Below, one piece after another: positions 20,506 to 29,339 of a stretch of 34,370 nt of DNA; the first letter of the stretch is position 1; the number at the start of each line of letters is the position of its first letter. The DNA is taken from NCBI GenBank assembly GCA_003427395.1, contig BFEA01000142.1:405309-439678 (forward strand), written 5' to 3'. The DNA comes from Chara braunii (taxonomy: Eukaryota > Streptophyta > Charophyceae > Charales > Characeae). Position numbers and translations under genes: made by a program. The notes beneath the pieces are model-generated. The model had not been told where the DNA came from. It saw only the letters and a list, made by a program, of their open reading frames with translations, and ran no database searches.

Positions 20506-21110
20506 AGACGGCAACCTCCTCGTCGGCGGCGGCAATCTCCTGGACTCCTGGGCGATGGAGGAGCTCGAGCTGGCGGTGACATGGATGCAGCGGGCGGGAA
20601 CTTTGAGGAGAGCGCTGCTACACCAGAGGGAGTGCTGCTGCAGGAGGCGCTTCGTTCGAAAACGGGGTCCTCCTGCCGGCTTGAAACCAACACTAGGATA
20701 CTGTGGCTGCTACTGCCCTCCAAAGTTCTCCAACAGCGGGCCCTTCAGGGCTGGTCCAGTTGGGGAGACGGTCGACAAAAAACTACAGCAACAATTTTCT
20801 GGTGTACCCCAGACCCAGGAAAATGGCCTGGGGACCCCTTTTTTTTTTTTTTCCGAATTTCTTGAAATGAGGGTCCAACCGGATCCTCCAAACCGGACAC
20901 CGGACACCGGACTGTCTGGATCGGGATCCGGACGTCCGGTTGGCAACCATGTCATTTCCTCTCTATGAACAGACGAGGACTGGAACGGATCCAAAACAAG
21001 GGTGTTTAGCTGTTGCAGGATTTGGTCTGCAACAGCTCGCCCTGGTGGTGATAACCTGTCAGTACGGTGCTCTGTAGGGGATTCATATGGTAGTCTATTT
21101 TACTCCTCAG

Positions 21111-21245
21111 GCTGCTGCGTCAGTTGTTCGTCTGGTGAGGATGAAGGAGATCCAACTGCGGTTGCAGCAGGTGTATGCCCAACGCTACATGCAGGACTCG
21201 CCAGGAGAGTACGTCACTGGTGATGGCATCGGGGATAGTCCATGA
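21111..21245 (+). CDS. possible terminal exon, protein unknown
   Basis: A polypyrimidine stretch ending tctattttactcctcag precedes an open 44-codon stretch from 21111 to a TGA at 21243-21245. It reads RLVRMKEIQLRLQQVYAQRY near its start, then a Gly/Asp-rich end (GEYVTGDGIGDSP). The first half is predicted helical and charged, unlike the random frames nearby. It could be the last exon of a plus-strand gene whose earlier exons I cannot place. A further acceptor-like gctgttgcag lies near 21020. It overlaps the end of the minus-strand Cys-rich frame by about 30 bases, convergently. No family is recognised, and chance is possible. Confidence 0.3.
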   Translation, partial: AAASVVRLVRMKEIQLRLQQVYAQRYMQDSPGEYVTGDGIGDSP

Positions 21246-21708
21246 AGTAGAGACACATATTTTCTATGACAGCTTCCCAGAAACATTGACGACAAATGGC
21301 ATATTGTTGACATGTCGGCACGAACGCAGGCTGACGTTCGTAGTTATTTAAGCATGGCGTGTCAAGGCCACAATGGCATGCTGGGCACATAATTATGGGG
21401 TGCGGGGGATGAGCACAAGACAATGGGTCACAGTTTTCTTGAAAGAGGCTGGCAGTGACCATCCCTTTGAGGCGTTCGGAGCAGAGACTATGCTGTGTGC
21501 ATGCTAACCGGATTGTAGCTGTGTGGCAACACAATGGCATTGCACAGACACTATCCTCTGGAGAGCCCCCTTCTGAATCATTGTCTGTGGTATAATCCCA
21601 CTGACCTTCACAGGGAAGGGGCGCTGCTTGGCCGTATAGAGGGAACGGGGAGGGGTTCAGCCAGATTGCCCTCTGGAGGCTGAAGAGCTTGTGAGTGCAC
21701 ATCCACAT
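21214..21708 (-). CDS. Cys/His-rich putative zinc-binding protein or C-terminal exon
   Basis: This 164-codon frame lies just downstream of the Josephin-like frame and overlaps its last 100 bases in a different frame. It is dense in Cys and His: AMPLCCH, ACTQHSLC, ENCDPLSCAH, then CPACHCGLDTPC and CQQYAICRQC. The paired C-x2-C / C-x1-C spacing suggests a treble-clef or RING-like zinc domain, but I cannot name the family. The ATG at 21708 is in the overlap. Sequence before about residue 30 looks less natural, so the true junction is probably a splice (gaaggtcagt near 21610 is donor-like on the minus strand) or a frameshift joining it to the protease domain. Confidence 0.5.
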   Translation of the reverse strand: MWMCTHKLFSLQRAIWLNPSPFPLYGQAAPLPCEGQWDYTTDNDSEGGSPEDSVCAMPLCCHTATIRLACTQHSLCSERLKGMVTASLFQENCDPLSCAHPPHPIIMCPACHCGLDTPCLNNYERQPAFVPTCQQYAICRQCFWEAVIENMCLYFMDYPRCHHQ

Positions 21709-22264
21709 ATTGTTCCTGGTTGACCAGGCAGACCGAATGAGATTCTACTGCATGGCGATAGAAAGAGTTAATATTTCCCACCATGTACACACTACCCCCA
21801 TTGTCCCATAGGGTCCATGAGTTATCTCCAAGGGTAACAGCACTGAAATGACCTGGACTATGCAAGATGTATGCACAAATATTCGGGTCCATTTCTGGCA
21901 TGTAATTCTGTGGAGTGGGTTGGAGTTGTAGTCGTCTTCCCATAAATGCCATAGACAGGACTTCTACGTTCACGGCTGGCGCAATACCGTCATCCTCTGG
22001 CCAGACAGCACGGTGCTCTTCTTCTGTCGAACGGACAATGTCTGCAAAATCGGAAACACTATAGGGGTTGCAATTGTAAGCAAGGAGACATACATTGATT
22101 GCATAGCACACACGATAACCTTGCTGTAGCACAATGAGGTCATTTGATTCTGCGTGGTTGCCGAACGTGGGGCTCATTGCGGTCTTCACTGTTTCAGTCA
22201 GGTTCCTCCAGCTGTATTTACTCCATTGACAGTAGCATGCGTTCCGGAGAGAGATCGTCTCCAG
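21608..22264 (-). CDS. Josephin-like cysteine protease (deubiquitinase-type), possibly one exon
   Basis: The frame is open from 22264 to a TGA at 21608; the first ATG is at 22177. Numbered from that Met, it has LQQGYRVCYAIN with Gln19 five residues before Cys24. It then has NPYSVSDFADIV, a VNVEVLSMAF strand-helix, and ICAYILHSPGHFSAV with His110, then SWTLWDNG with Asp125 exactly 15 residues after the His. Ataxin-3-type Josephin domains show the same order (Gln, Cys, His, Asn; His to Asn also 15), and similar helices between. Such proteases cleave ubiquitin chains. Coding-like sequence upstream of the ATG (SLRNACYCQWSKYSWRNLTE) suggests a preceding exon. The C-terminal end is Pro/Ser-rich. 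Fold assignment rests on manual motif alignment; another papain-like family is possible. Confidence 0.6.
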   Translation of the reverse strand: METISLRNACYCQWSKYSWRNLTETVKTAMSPTFGNHAESNDLIVLQQGYRVCYAINVCLLAYNCNPYSVSDFADIVRSTEEEHRAVWPEDDGIAPAVNVEVLSMAFMGRRLQLQPTPQNYMPEMDPNICAYILHSPGHFSAVTLGDNSWTLWDNGGSVYMVGNINSFYRHAVESHSVCLVNQEQYVDVHSQALQPPEGNLAEPLPVPSIRPSSAPSL

Positions 22265-22560
22265 TCAGGGGCTTCTTCAACTATTCAGAAGGTGGATCAT
22301 TGCCAGTTGGAATGGGGGAGCAATCAGGTCTAGATAGATGAGAAGTGGGTGGGTCGGACGCTGGAAGTGGAAGCTGATCAGCTGTACTTGTAGTCAGGGT
22401 GGCTGCTACTCGTGCACATGCTGCACAGGTGGCTGCACCTTGTGTCTGGTGCGCACCCAGGCCTGCAGCACTGAAAAAGTCGTTACCACATCATGGGCAT
22501 CGGTCTCGGCATGGACTATTCCAGGCTAGTGTATATTGAGAGCAGTGATGCCATTCCGTT
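22265..22560. other. no recognisable gene
   Basis: This is upstream of the protease-like frame. It may hold an intron or promoter, but I could not place a start or acceptor with confidence. Confidence 0.35.
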
Positions 22561-23050
22561 TGGTTACAAGCATGGCGTCGGAGTAGATTCGCTGACCCCT
22601 GCCAGGGATTTGGTGATCATGCTGTTCAACGACAAACAAGGCCGCTGTCTAGGAGGCATCGGTGGAGATAGGGAATGTCTCTGCCGAAGAGACCTCCGTC
22701 GTTGAGGCCTCTGTGATGGCCGATCTGACCATGAATGTGTTGATGGTGAGGTCCATGACAAAGGGGAGGAATGGGAGGAGGAGGGAGAGGAGGAGGAGGA
22801 GGCGGAGGGGGAGGGAGAGGAGGACGAAGAGGAGGAAGGAGAGCCAATTGACAAAGGGGATTGTGCAGTAGAAGATGTAGGTGGAAGAGCTGGTGCTGGT
22901 GGTGGTGGTGGTGGTGGTGGTGGTGATGGTGGTGGTGGTGGAGGAGAAGATGGTGTGGTGGTGGTGGCAGCGGTGAAGGAGGAGGCATACTTTCAGCAGC
23001 AGTCGTGACATTGGTAGGATGCAAGCCATCATCCCCTCCAGCCATCATCC
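22561..23050. repeat. low-complexity (GGA)/(GGT) region
   Basis: 22770-22850 is GGA-rich and 22891-22941 is (GGT)n. On the minus strand this gives Pro/His- and Ser-rich frames of up to 140 codons (22626-23048). They are probably repeat by-products, although a disordered N-terminal exon of the protease locus cannot be excluded. Confidence 0.7.
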
Positions 23051-23278
23051 CGAATGCACATTAGCGTCTGCGTATTCGGTAGGAATAACAGGGGAGGGTG
23101 GGCCTGCTGCGTTTGGCTGTGTGCAGGGCTGATGCTCGCTGTTTTCAGAATTGGTGTTAGGGAGCAGGTAGGGGCCCGTTGTGTGTGTTTGCGTGGAGGG
23201 CTCATGCTGCCTGTCTGCAGAATGAGCATTCGGCACCGGGTGAGAAATTGTACAGCGCCCCGTGCGTGTGTGTGCGCG

Positions 23279-23279
<1 letters not shown>

Positions 23280-23345
<66 letters not shown>

Positions 23346-23385
23346 GAGGAGGAGGAGCAGGAGGAGCAGGAGGACGAGGAGGACC
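23280..23385. repeat. (GA)n and (GGA)n microsatellite
   Basis: About 30 GA units are followed by GGA/GGAGCA units. Long Glu/Arg and Leu/Ser frames on both strands derive from the repeat. Confidence 0.97.
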
Positions 23386-23621
23386 TGTCGGTACTGTATG
23401 GGGATGACGAAAAAAAAAGAAAAGAGGATGATGAAGGAGTACGAGGTGGAAGAGGAGAGAAGGAGAAGGCAAAAGTAGGTGGAGAAGGAGGAGGAGAGAA
23501 GAAGAAGAAGACAAGATGGGCCAGCGCGGCTTTGCCAGCGTAAGTAAGGGGTACTGGTGGAAAATAAAATACACACATACTATTTGAAGGAGGAGGGACC
23601 AGGAGGGTTCTGCTGCACATC

Positions 23622-24010
23622 AAGCTTTGCCGAAACGTGAGTGTGGAATTTTTGTTTTCCTTTTGGCATGCGCCGCCAACTGTTTTGATTCAGTTGCACG
23701 AGTTTTGATGTTTGTGCAGAGACCCAATCCCATATGTCAACATAGTACAACCCACCCTAACATATGTAAGAAGCACAATGTCATTGGTGCCCTCAAGCCT
23801 CGAACCACATATGCAGTAGGTATAATATTTAGCGCGCGTGACCTTCACTTATTTATATATTACGGCACCGATAAATGAGACAATAAGTTCAGGAGCACCG
23901 AGCCCCCATTGCTCGCCAAGCTTTGATGCGAGCGTGACATTTTTTATTTGGTTTTGGCCTGCGACCCCAAACGTTTTCGTACAGCTGCACAAGTCTCCAT
24001 AGACAGGCTC
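23622..24010. repeat. ancient duplication, period ~297 bp
   Basis: caagctttg..g.a.cgtga...ttttggc.tgcg.c.c.aac.gttttg....ttgcac.agt is shared by 23622-23715 and 23919-24000 at roughly 65% identity. Sequence between is not clearly shared. There is no coding potential. Confidence 0.4.
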
Positions 24011-24434
24011 AATTGAATTTGCCAACACTGTTGGACCATGGACCCCGGTTCCCTACTGCTCACATCCGCGAAAAAAAGACAATATGACAACACATTTTTC
24101 CAAGTTTTAGCGGCAATCCATTATCATTTTGAACATTTCTGAAATAGTGGAGCGACGTCCCATGGCAACGTTATATTATTTACTCCTTTACGGAACATAA
24201 TGCTTTCGCGGCCGCCAATGCTCCAATATACATTTCAATATGACATGTTGTTTTGTACTCTTGTACAGATCCCGATTGCCAACTCATGACACACTTTATC
24301 TTCATGATATATTTGGTGAAAAATAAACCTCCACCTCGACATTTTTCTTAGTAAATAAATGTTTGGCGGGCCTACATATTTAATAGGTGTCTCTGGCCTC
24401 TCTAATTTATGTAAATTGTCCCAAGAAACGTTGA
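24011..24434. other. AT-rich, no recognisable gene
   Basis: No coding frame stands out; several AT-rich runs and no repeats. Confidence 0.5.
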
Positions 24435-24884
24435 CAACCTTCCAATCCAAAGAGCTTCCGCTATCCGCCTACACCACATTTATTATATATAGCGCTATCA
24501 AGTATACGACTGTCATGTACAAAATATGTTCTTGTTGACAACGTTCTCCTTGTGCCGAGAAGAAGGCATGTATCAAGGGGTCTCTCGAATGCTAAGGAGC
24601 AAGTTGAGGCCCTATGCGCCGCGCTTGATCCGTACGTAGACGACGTTTTGCTCCGCTTGCAAGGTAGAGTTCATATTATGCACTCAAGCGAAGCAAGCGA
24701 TCGATATCTGACCGAGATACTATCTAGAGCTCGCAAGCATCGACAACAGCAGGATGACTCACATAATCAGTGTGCAGCTCATAATAATCGTTCCCCTCTA
24801 TATTTGTGCTACCGTTCCCCTCTATTGTTGTGCTACCAAAGGATTCACTTTTTTAATTTGTTAAATTTTCGTTGTAGCCGTTAG
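24435..24884 (+). CDS. open frame without ATG, possible exon or gene remnant
   Basis: The frame is open from 24435 to a stop at 24882-24884 but has no ATG near its start. The middle part (about 24560-24770) is more balanced in base composition than its AT-rich surroundings. It reads NAKEQVEALCAALDPYVDD, RVHIMHSSEASDRYL and ILSRARKHRQQQ, consistent with two or three charged helices. After 24780 a 24-bp tandem repeat (cgttcccctctat.ttgtgctac) takes over and the translation loses character. I recognise no family. It could be an internal exon or a relic. Confidence 0.25.
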   Translation, partial: QPSNPKSFRYPPTPHLLYIALSSIRLSCTKYVLVDNVLLVPRRRHVSRGLSNAKEQVEALCAALDPYVDDVLLRLQGRVHIMHSSEASDRYLTEILSRARKHRQQQDDSHNQCAAHNNRSPLYLCYRSPLLLCYQRIHFFNLLNFRCSR

Positions 24885-25590
24885 GTAGAATAGAAGGCAT
24901 CCACGTCATATCAATGTCCGTCGTTCAACATTTTTCCGTGTCTTTTATTGTTTTTGAAGCATAACATCGGGAAACTCTTTTTCAACATTATAATTTTAAC
25001 TTTTAAGTTGGTCGGTTATATAAGGTGGCACAAAGTGATATACTATATTCGTAGCAAACCACCTATCCTTCTGTTGTGGCTTGACTGTCAACGATGAAAT
25101 TGTGATATGTCATGTTATAATATTCTTGACGATGGTTCAATTGTTCTAGGTTATTTGTTGCATTTTCTTGAATGTCAATGCTTGTTGTGCACGATGGTAC
25201 GTTCTAGATTTGTGTGTTGCTCGTGAACGATAAAAGTTTTTATTGGGTAACCGTTCGCATTGTTGATCGTTCGAACCTTAAACTTTACCAAGGGGAAAAA
25301 AAATAAAATAGTGGTGGTGCAAATCCATATTAGCTTTAGAGAAAATGATTTGGAATAATGAAAATGAAACAGCATAAGTTCTATCACTTGCTCCCTCTCT
25401 CCATCTCTTTATCTACCTCTCTCCATTTCTCACTGTATGTAAATGTATCTATGGGTGTAACCCTTACATCAATCATTGTGTACATACCACGTACGCACGC
25501 ATTCGTACAACGTAATAGAAAAGGATGTATGTATACACCATGTATACATGTGTGTATGTTCAATATTTATGATATAATTTGAAAATCAAA
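24885..25590. other. AT-rich, no recognisable gene
   Basis: No convincing frames. A ctctctccat-type pyrimidine patch lies at 25390-25430. Nothing else seen. Confidence 0.5.
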
Positions 25591-25599
25591 ATAAAACCT

Positions 25600-26047
25600 A
25601 GGCTGGTCCCCGACCGGTTGGGGACATGGTCGTCATCGAGGAGGGGGGAGGGGGTTGGCAGGTCGCCTGGCCGGTTGTCTCGCCGGGTTGCCCACCATGC
25701 GACACCACCGCATAGAAGAAGGCGGCGGGGGGGGGGGGGGGTCAATTTGTTTTCGGAGCGGGAGCACCGATTTGAAATCGGGACTGATCTGGGTTGTCGA
25801 TCTCAAAGATCGACGACCTAGATGGACCGCGATTTGAAATTGGTGAGGGTGGGAATCGCCGACCCCTGTTCACTCCCCCACACAACCGTTCTTCTCTCGA
25901 AGTTTGCTCGTTCCCTCCTGATGTCTCCCTCCGCCTGTCGCCACTTGCCCACGACAACTCTAACGACCCCCGCCAACGCCCGCCATCGCACGTGACCTCG
26001 CTATTGGCCGCCAGTGGCAGCCATCACGGTTTCCCGCCAACGCCAAG
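25600..26047 (+). other. GC-rich island ending in a strong splice donor
   Basis: This stretch is markedly more GC-rich than the flanks. It contains a G-run (25726-25740), a perfect hairpin gtcgatct/agatcgac with a 3-base loop (25796-25814) and the repeated gatttgaaatcgg/gatttgaaattgg. It ends ccaag/GTAAGCG at 26047/26048, a good 5' splice site. It may be a first exon or 5' UTR on the plus strand. The 85-codon frame at 25794-26051 crosses the donor and shows no known motif. Confidence 0.3.
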
Positions 26048-26979
26048 GTAAGCGAGTTAGTTGGGGGATAGTAGCACTTCACCGCTAGAGCAATGCGAGT
26101 TCTCAGGAGAGTATATTGTCAGAAAGTACAGTAAATTGTTGAGAGCATTGCACGGTATAGTAATTCGTAGTACTTTGAGGGTAATGTAGAGTAATTCGGA
26201 CTACTATAGAGTTGTTTAGGGTAGGAAGTGTATTCGAGAAAGGTAGTATGGTAGTCTACAGTAGCTCGTAGAAAATATAGTACAACCAAGTATGGTAGAT
26301 GAGGTAGATTCATTGCTATCGTTATCTGCATGTCATTGTACGTAATGAAGACAAACTTTTTTGTTTTGGAATGTCCTTGGTGGTCCCTGTAAGCCAATCT
26401 ATGTCTCTGCGAGTCCGTCCTTGTCTTGCATTGAGTCTCTTTTGATGTCAATTCACGTGTTTGTGACCGTTATTCGTTGTTTATATATATGTTCATCAGC
26501 CGAGGTTGGAACGTTGGAGAGTAGCGTAGGCATATGACATGGATGAGAGAAGATACGAAAGAGGGATGCACATGCAGACACATGAAGCACGCGCAAGCAG
26601 GCTTTTGTAACCATGAAGACCGAAAAAGTAATCTCGTTTACATAATGATATGAACATTTCCAAAACATATAAACAAAAGACGAGGAAAACAGAATGATAA
26701 ATCATAAAGGGCAAAGACAGATAAGCTACAGACCTCAATCATTTTCAACCGAGAAGCATGTCAAATGTAGTCGTGCAAAATAGAGAGCAATAACCCAACA
26801 ACTCTATATGTCGACACGATCGTTGCAAATTGTCGCGAAACATGTTCAAATAGATACTTGACATTGTCGTTTAGTAAAACTGCTCCTAACTCCTGGTGTT
26901 ATAGGTGGACATATCATGCGAACACATGTTGTGAATCTATAGTGGTCACCATACAACCTTAATACCAGCCTGATGAATT
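26048..26979. other. no recognisable gene
   Basis: 26100-26300 is rich in gtag/tagta words with no clear period. Minus-strand frames at 26453-26738 are hydrophobic but unrecognised. Confidence 0.45.
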
Positions 26980-27357
26980 CTAGCAGTACCTCATGGATCT
27001 CTCTCCCTTGACCATTGCCATCCTTGGGTGAAGTAATCCAAGTCGCATGTCTATATACACTGCAATATGCTCGAAGGGAACCGTGACAAAGTTCAACGTC
27101 ACCTTGAACTCAACAAACTTTGTACCTTGGACGTATTCCACCGTTTGTGCAAGCTCTTGTTGGGAGAGTAAGAAGACACTTGATGCTGGTACACCGACTG
27201 TTCTCACCCATCTAACACCCATGTCGGGTGGGTACCCATAGCGTTGCAGGAAACCTGAGTCGTCAAATGGCATGCCATCATGGTGTAGGAGGATAAGACG
27301 GTTCCTCTCCCACCCCGGCATAACTGATGCGTCTTGCAGAGCTTCTATTGTCGTCAT
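26980..27357 (-). CDS. small ORF behind a TATA box, function unknown
   Basis: The 125-codon frame starts at a true ATG (27357) and ends at a TAG (26980). It reads LILLHHDGMPFDDSGFLQRYG near the N-terminus and VEFKVTLNFVTVPFEHIAVYI in the second half, a likely beta-rich segment. There is no signal peptide or membrane segment. A TATAAAAGGC motif lies 74 bases upstream, leaving room for a short 5' UTR. Near the end ATGAG/GTACTGC is donor-like, so the stop may be intronic and this could be exon 1. No family is recognised. Confidence 0.4.
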   Translation of the reverse strand: MTTIEALQDASVMPGWERNRLILLHHDGMPFDDSGFLQRYGYPPDMGVRWVRTVGVPASSVFLLSQQELAQTVEYVQGTKFVEFKVTLNFVTVPFEHIAVYIDMRLGLLHPRMAMVKGERSMRYC

Positions 27358-27421
27358 ATTGTTGCAGGTCCTCGCTGCCGGTGCGCTCTATCTTCGTAGA
27401 TGCTGTCACAGCGAACACATT

Positions 27422-27431
27422 GCCTTTTATA
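27422..27431 (-). promoter_or_regulatory. TATA box
   Basis: TATAAAAGGC on the minus strand, 74 bases upstream of the ATG at 27357, is well placed for a core promoter of that ORF. Chance occurrence in AT-rich DNA is possible. Confidence 0.4.
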
Positions 27432-27830
27432 ACGCGGCAACTGGGCTATATATCCTGAAGATATAGCGGAGATTTTTTTTGTAGATGTGCATAAAACTTG
27501 TTATATGGCGATGTTTTTTTCCATCGAGGACTTATAGCTACATTGTACGCAATGGTGAATTCAGAGCAAAGGAGTGTGCTGAGGGAAACTTGTAAGTATA
27601 AAAGAAGGCATTGATAAAACACAGGGTACCAGGGCGACAGGAAGCTCCGCGTGACGGAGTGGGCAAAGGAAAAAATTTATGAACGACTCAAGGATGGGAC
27701 TGGTGGTGGGCGGGATAAAAGATAAATTTGTGGTTGGCCGCAAGCCTCCAGCGAAGGAAGTCCCCGACACTTGTCGAGTGAGGCTATATGCTTGGGAAAA
27801 ATAGGGGGAGAACTGATGACATGGGTATAA
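27432..27830. other. no recognisable gene
   Basis: Short competing frames only, with no repeats or motifs of note. Confidence 0.5.
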
Positions 27831-28365
27831 ATTGTTTGAGGGTGCATGAACACAATCATATGAGGCGATAAATGGTATGGTACAGATTGGGAATTGTCAT
27901 GAAAAGTAATTCGTTTGCTGATATGTCTGTCACATCCTGCGGTGCCAATGAAAGGCTTATTTTCCAAGGGCGGGTGTTTGAAGCTTCACTTGCGGACTTG
28001 GTAAGTTCATCTCAAATGCAGGCATACTTAATTTGGTCAGTACTTCAGAATCTAAATCGAGTACGTACGTATGGACGCATTTTTATCCGCCTTTGAGAAT
28101 AGATTGTTTGAGGGCGCATGAACACGATTCTGTGAGGCGATACTTGGTATGGTACAGATTGGGAATTGTCAAGAAGAGTAATTCGTCTGCTGATATATCT
28201 GCCACATCGTGCGATGGCAATGAAAGGCTTATTTTCCAAGGGCGGGTGTTTGAAGCTTCATTTGCGGACTTGGTAAGTTCATCTCAAATGCAGGCATACT
28301 TAATTTGGTCAGTACTTTAGAATCTAAATCGCGTAAGCACGCATGGACGCATTTTTATCCACCTT
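27831..28365 (+). repeat. 272-bp tandem duplication
   Basis: 27831-28095 and 28103-28365 are about 90% identical. Both contain ggacttggtaagttcatc, a donor-like GTAAGT, in a conserved 100-bp block that hardly differs. The shared open frame (WYRLGIV...QAYLIWSVL) differs mostly at amino-acid-changing positions in its first half, so it does not look protein-constrained. Confidence 0.92.
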
Positions 28366-29339
28366 GTTTTTCAGAAAACCGTACGTTGCAATCCCCACAT
28401 AGCCCGCTACCTAAACACGTGCCACAGTAACGTGTTAAATGCAAAAAAGGTTGGCACATCAGGGTGAAAAAAATGAATTTGATGCCTCACTGGCCCCATG
28501 CTTTGTGGAAAATGGAATAAGCGTGTACTCAGGATATGATTTCAGTAAAATGCAAAGTAGAAGAGTACACGTAAATAGATGTGAGCAAAGCAATGAAGAA
28601 TAGGGCGATCGGACTTATGTGCCGTGAGATACGGGTATTGATGAAATACCTGTTTTTGTTTTGTTTTGTTTTGTTGGGGAAAAACACAAAATTATAATTA
28701 CACTATGCTAAGAAAAAAAGGCAGGGAATGGTGAAGTACAAATGGAGAAAACGGATTGGTGAGTTTAAAGAAGGTTGAAAATAAATGGTGCCCATGTTGG
28801 TGATATTCTCCACAATGGAGCAACTCATGTTACTGTCTTATGTTTTTCTTTTGTTCTTATTCTTATATATATAAATAGAAAAACGAGGGTCTCATGGGCC
28901 TGGCTCCATTTGCATTATGGAGAGCATCAGTTCGGTTCCTATTTCACCGGCAAGTGACAAGTACAAAAAAAAACATGCTTGCATTTTGTTCTGTTGACCG
29001 AAGGACCAACTGAACAGCATTGATTGCTCTACATGGGCAAAGGATTGGCTGCCAGGTTCCGTTTGCTATCATGGTACTCAAGACACAACTTGTGTACTGC
29101 CGCAGGTCCGCATCACAGACGACTTGAAAGCATGTGCAGACGCAAACAATAGAAAGAAATATAAAGCGTCAGTGGCGTTTTAGTAGCTCTGTTTCTGTTG
29201 CATGAAGGCTCTAGACCTTCTGTTAATCTCTTATGATTTGGGCTTCTGGTGTAGACGTCGCAGGCCCTTCCGTTCCTTAGAATGGATAATACAAAGCTGG
29301 TAAAGGAGTGCAACCGATGTCCAGTAGTCAAACAGACTG
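28366..29339. other. no recognisable gene
   Basis: This stretch contains a (TTTTG) run at 28650-28675 and otherwise unremarkable AT-rich sequence. Confidence 0.5.

Larger units (their letters stand above)
18674..20950. mobile_element. DNA-transposon-like element with inverted ends, split by a solo LTR
   Basis: ATGGTTGCC at 18674-18682 and GGCAACCAT at 20942-20950 are perfect inverted ends. Inside each lies a 100-150 bp zone dense in GGACRTCCGG / ACCGGAC motifs, and parts of these two zones are reverse complements. Removing the gypsy LTR at 18912-20192 leaves about 1 kb with no recognisable transposase, so this looks non-autonomous. CATG borders both ends but is part of a palindrome, so the target duplication is uncertain. 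Confidence 0.65.

Noticed and set aside
22626-23048. Pro/His-rich minus-strand ORF of 140 codons
   Set aside because: Its content derives from GGT/GGA repeats, and other frames over the same stretch are equally open. It was kept only as a remote possibility for a disordered exon.
23045-23623. 181-192-codon Ser/Leu-rich minus-strand ORFs
   Set aside because: They cross the GA/GGA microsatellite in several frames at once, so low complexity explains them.
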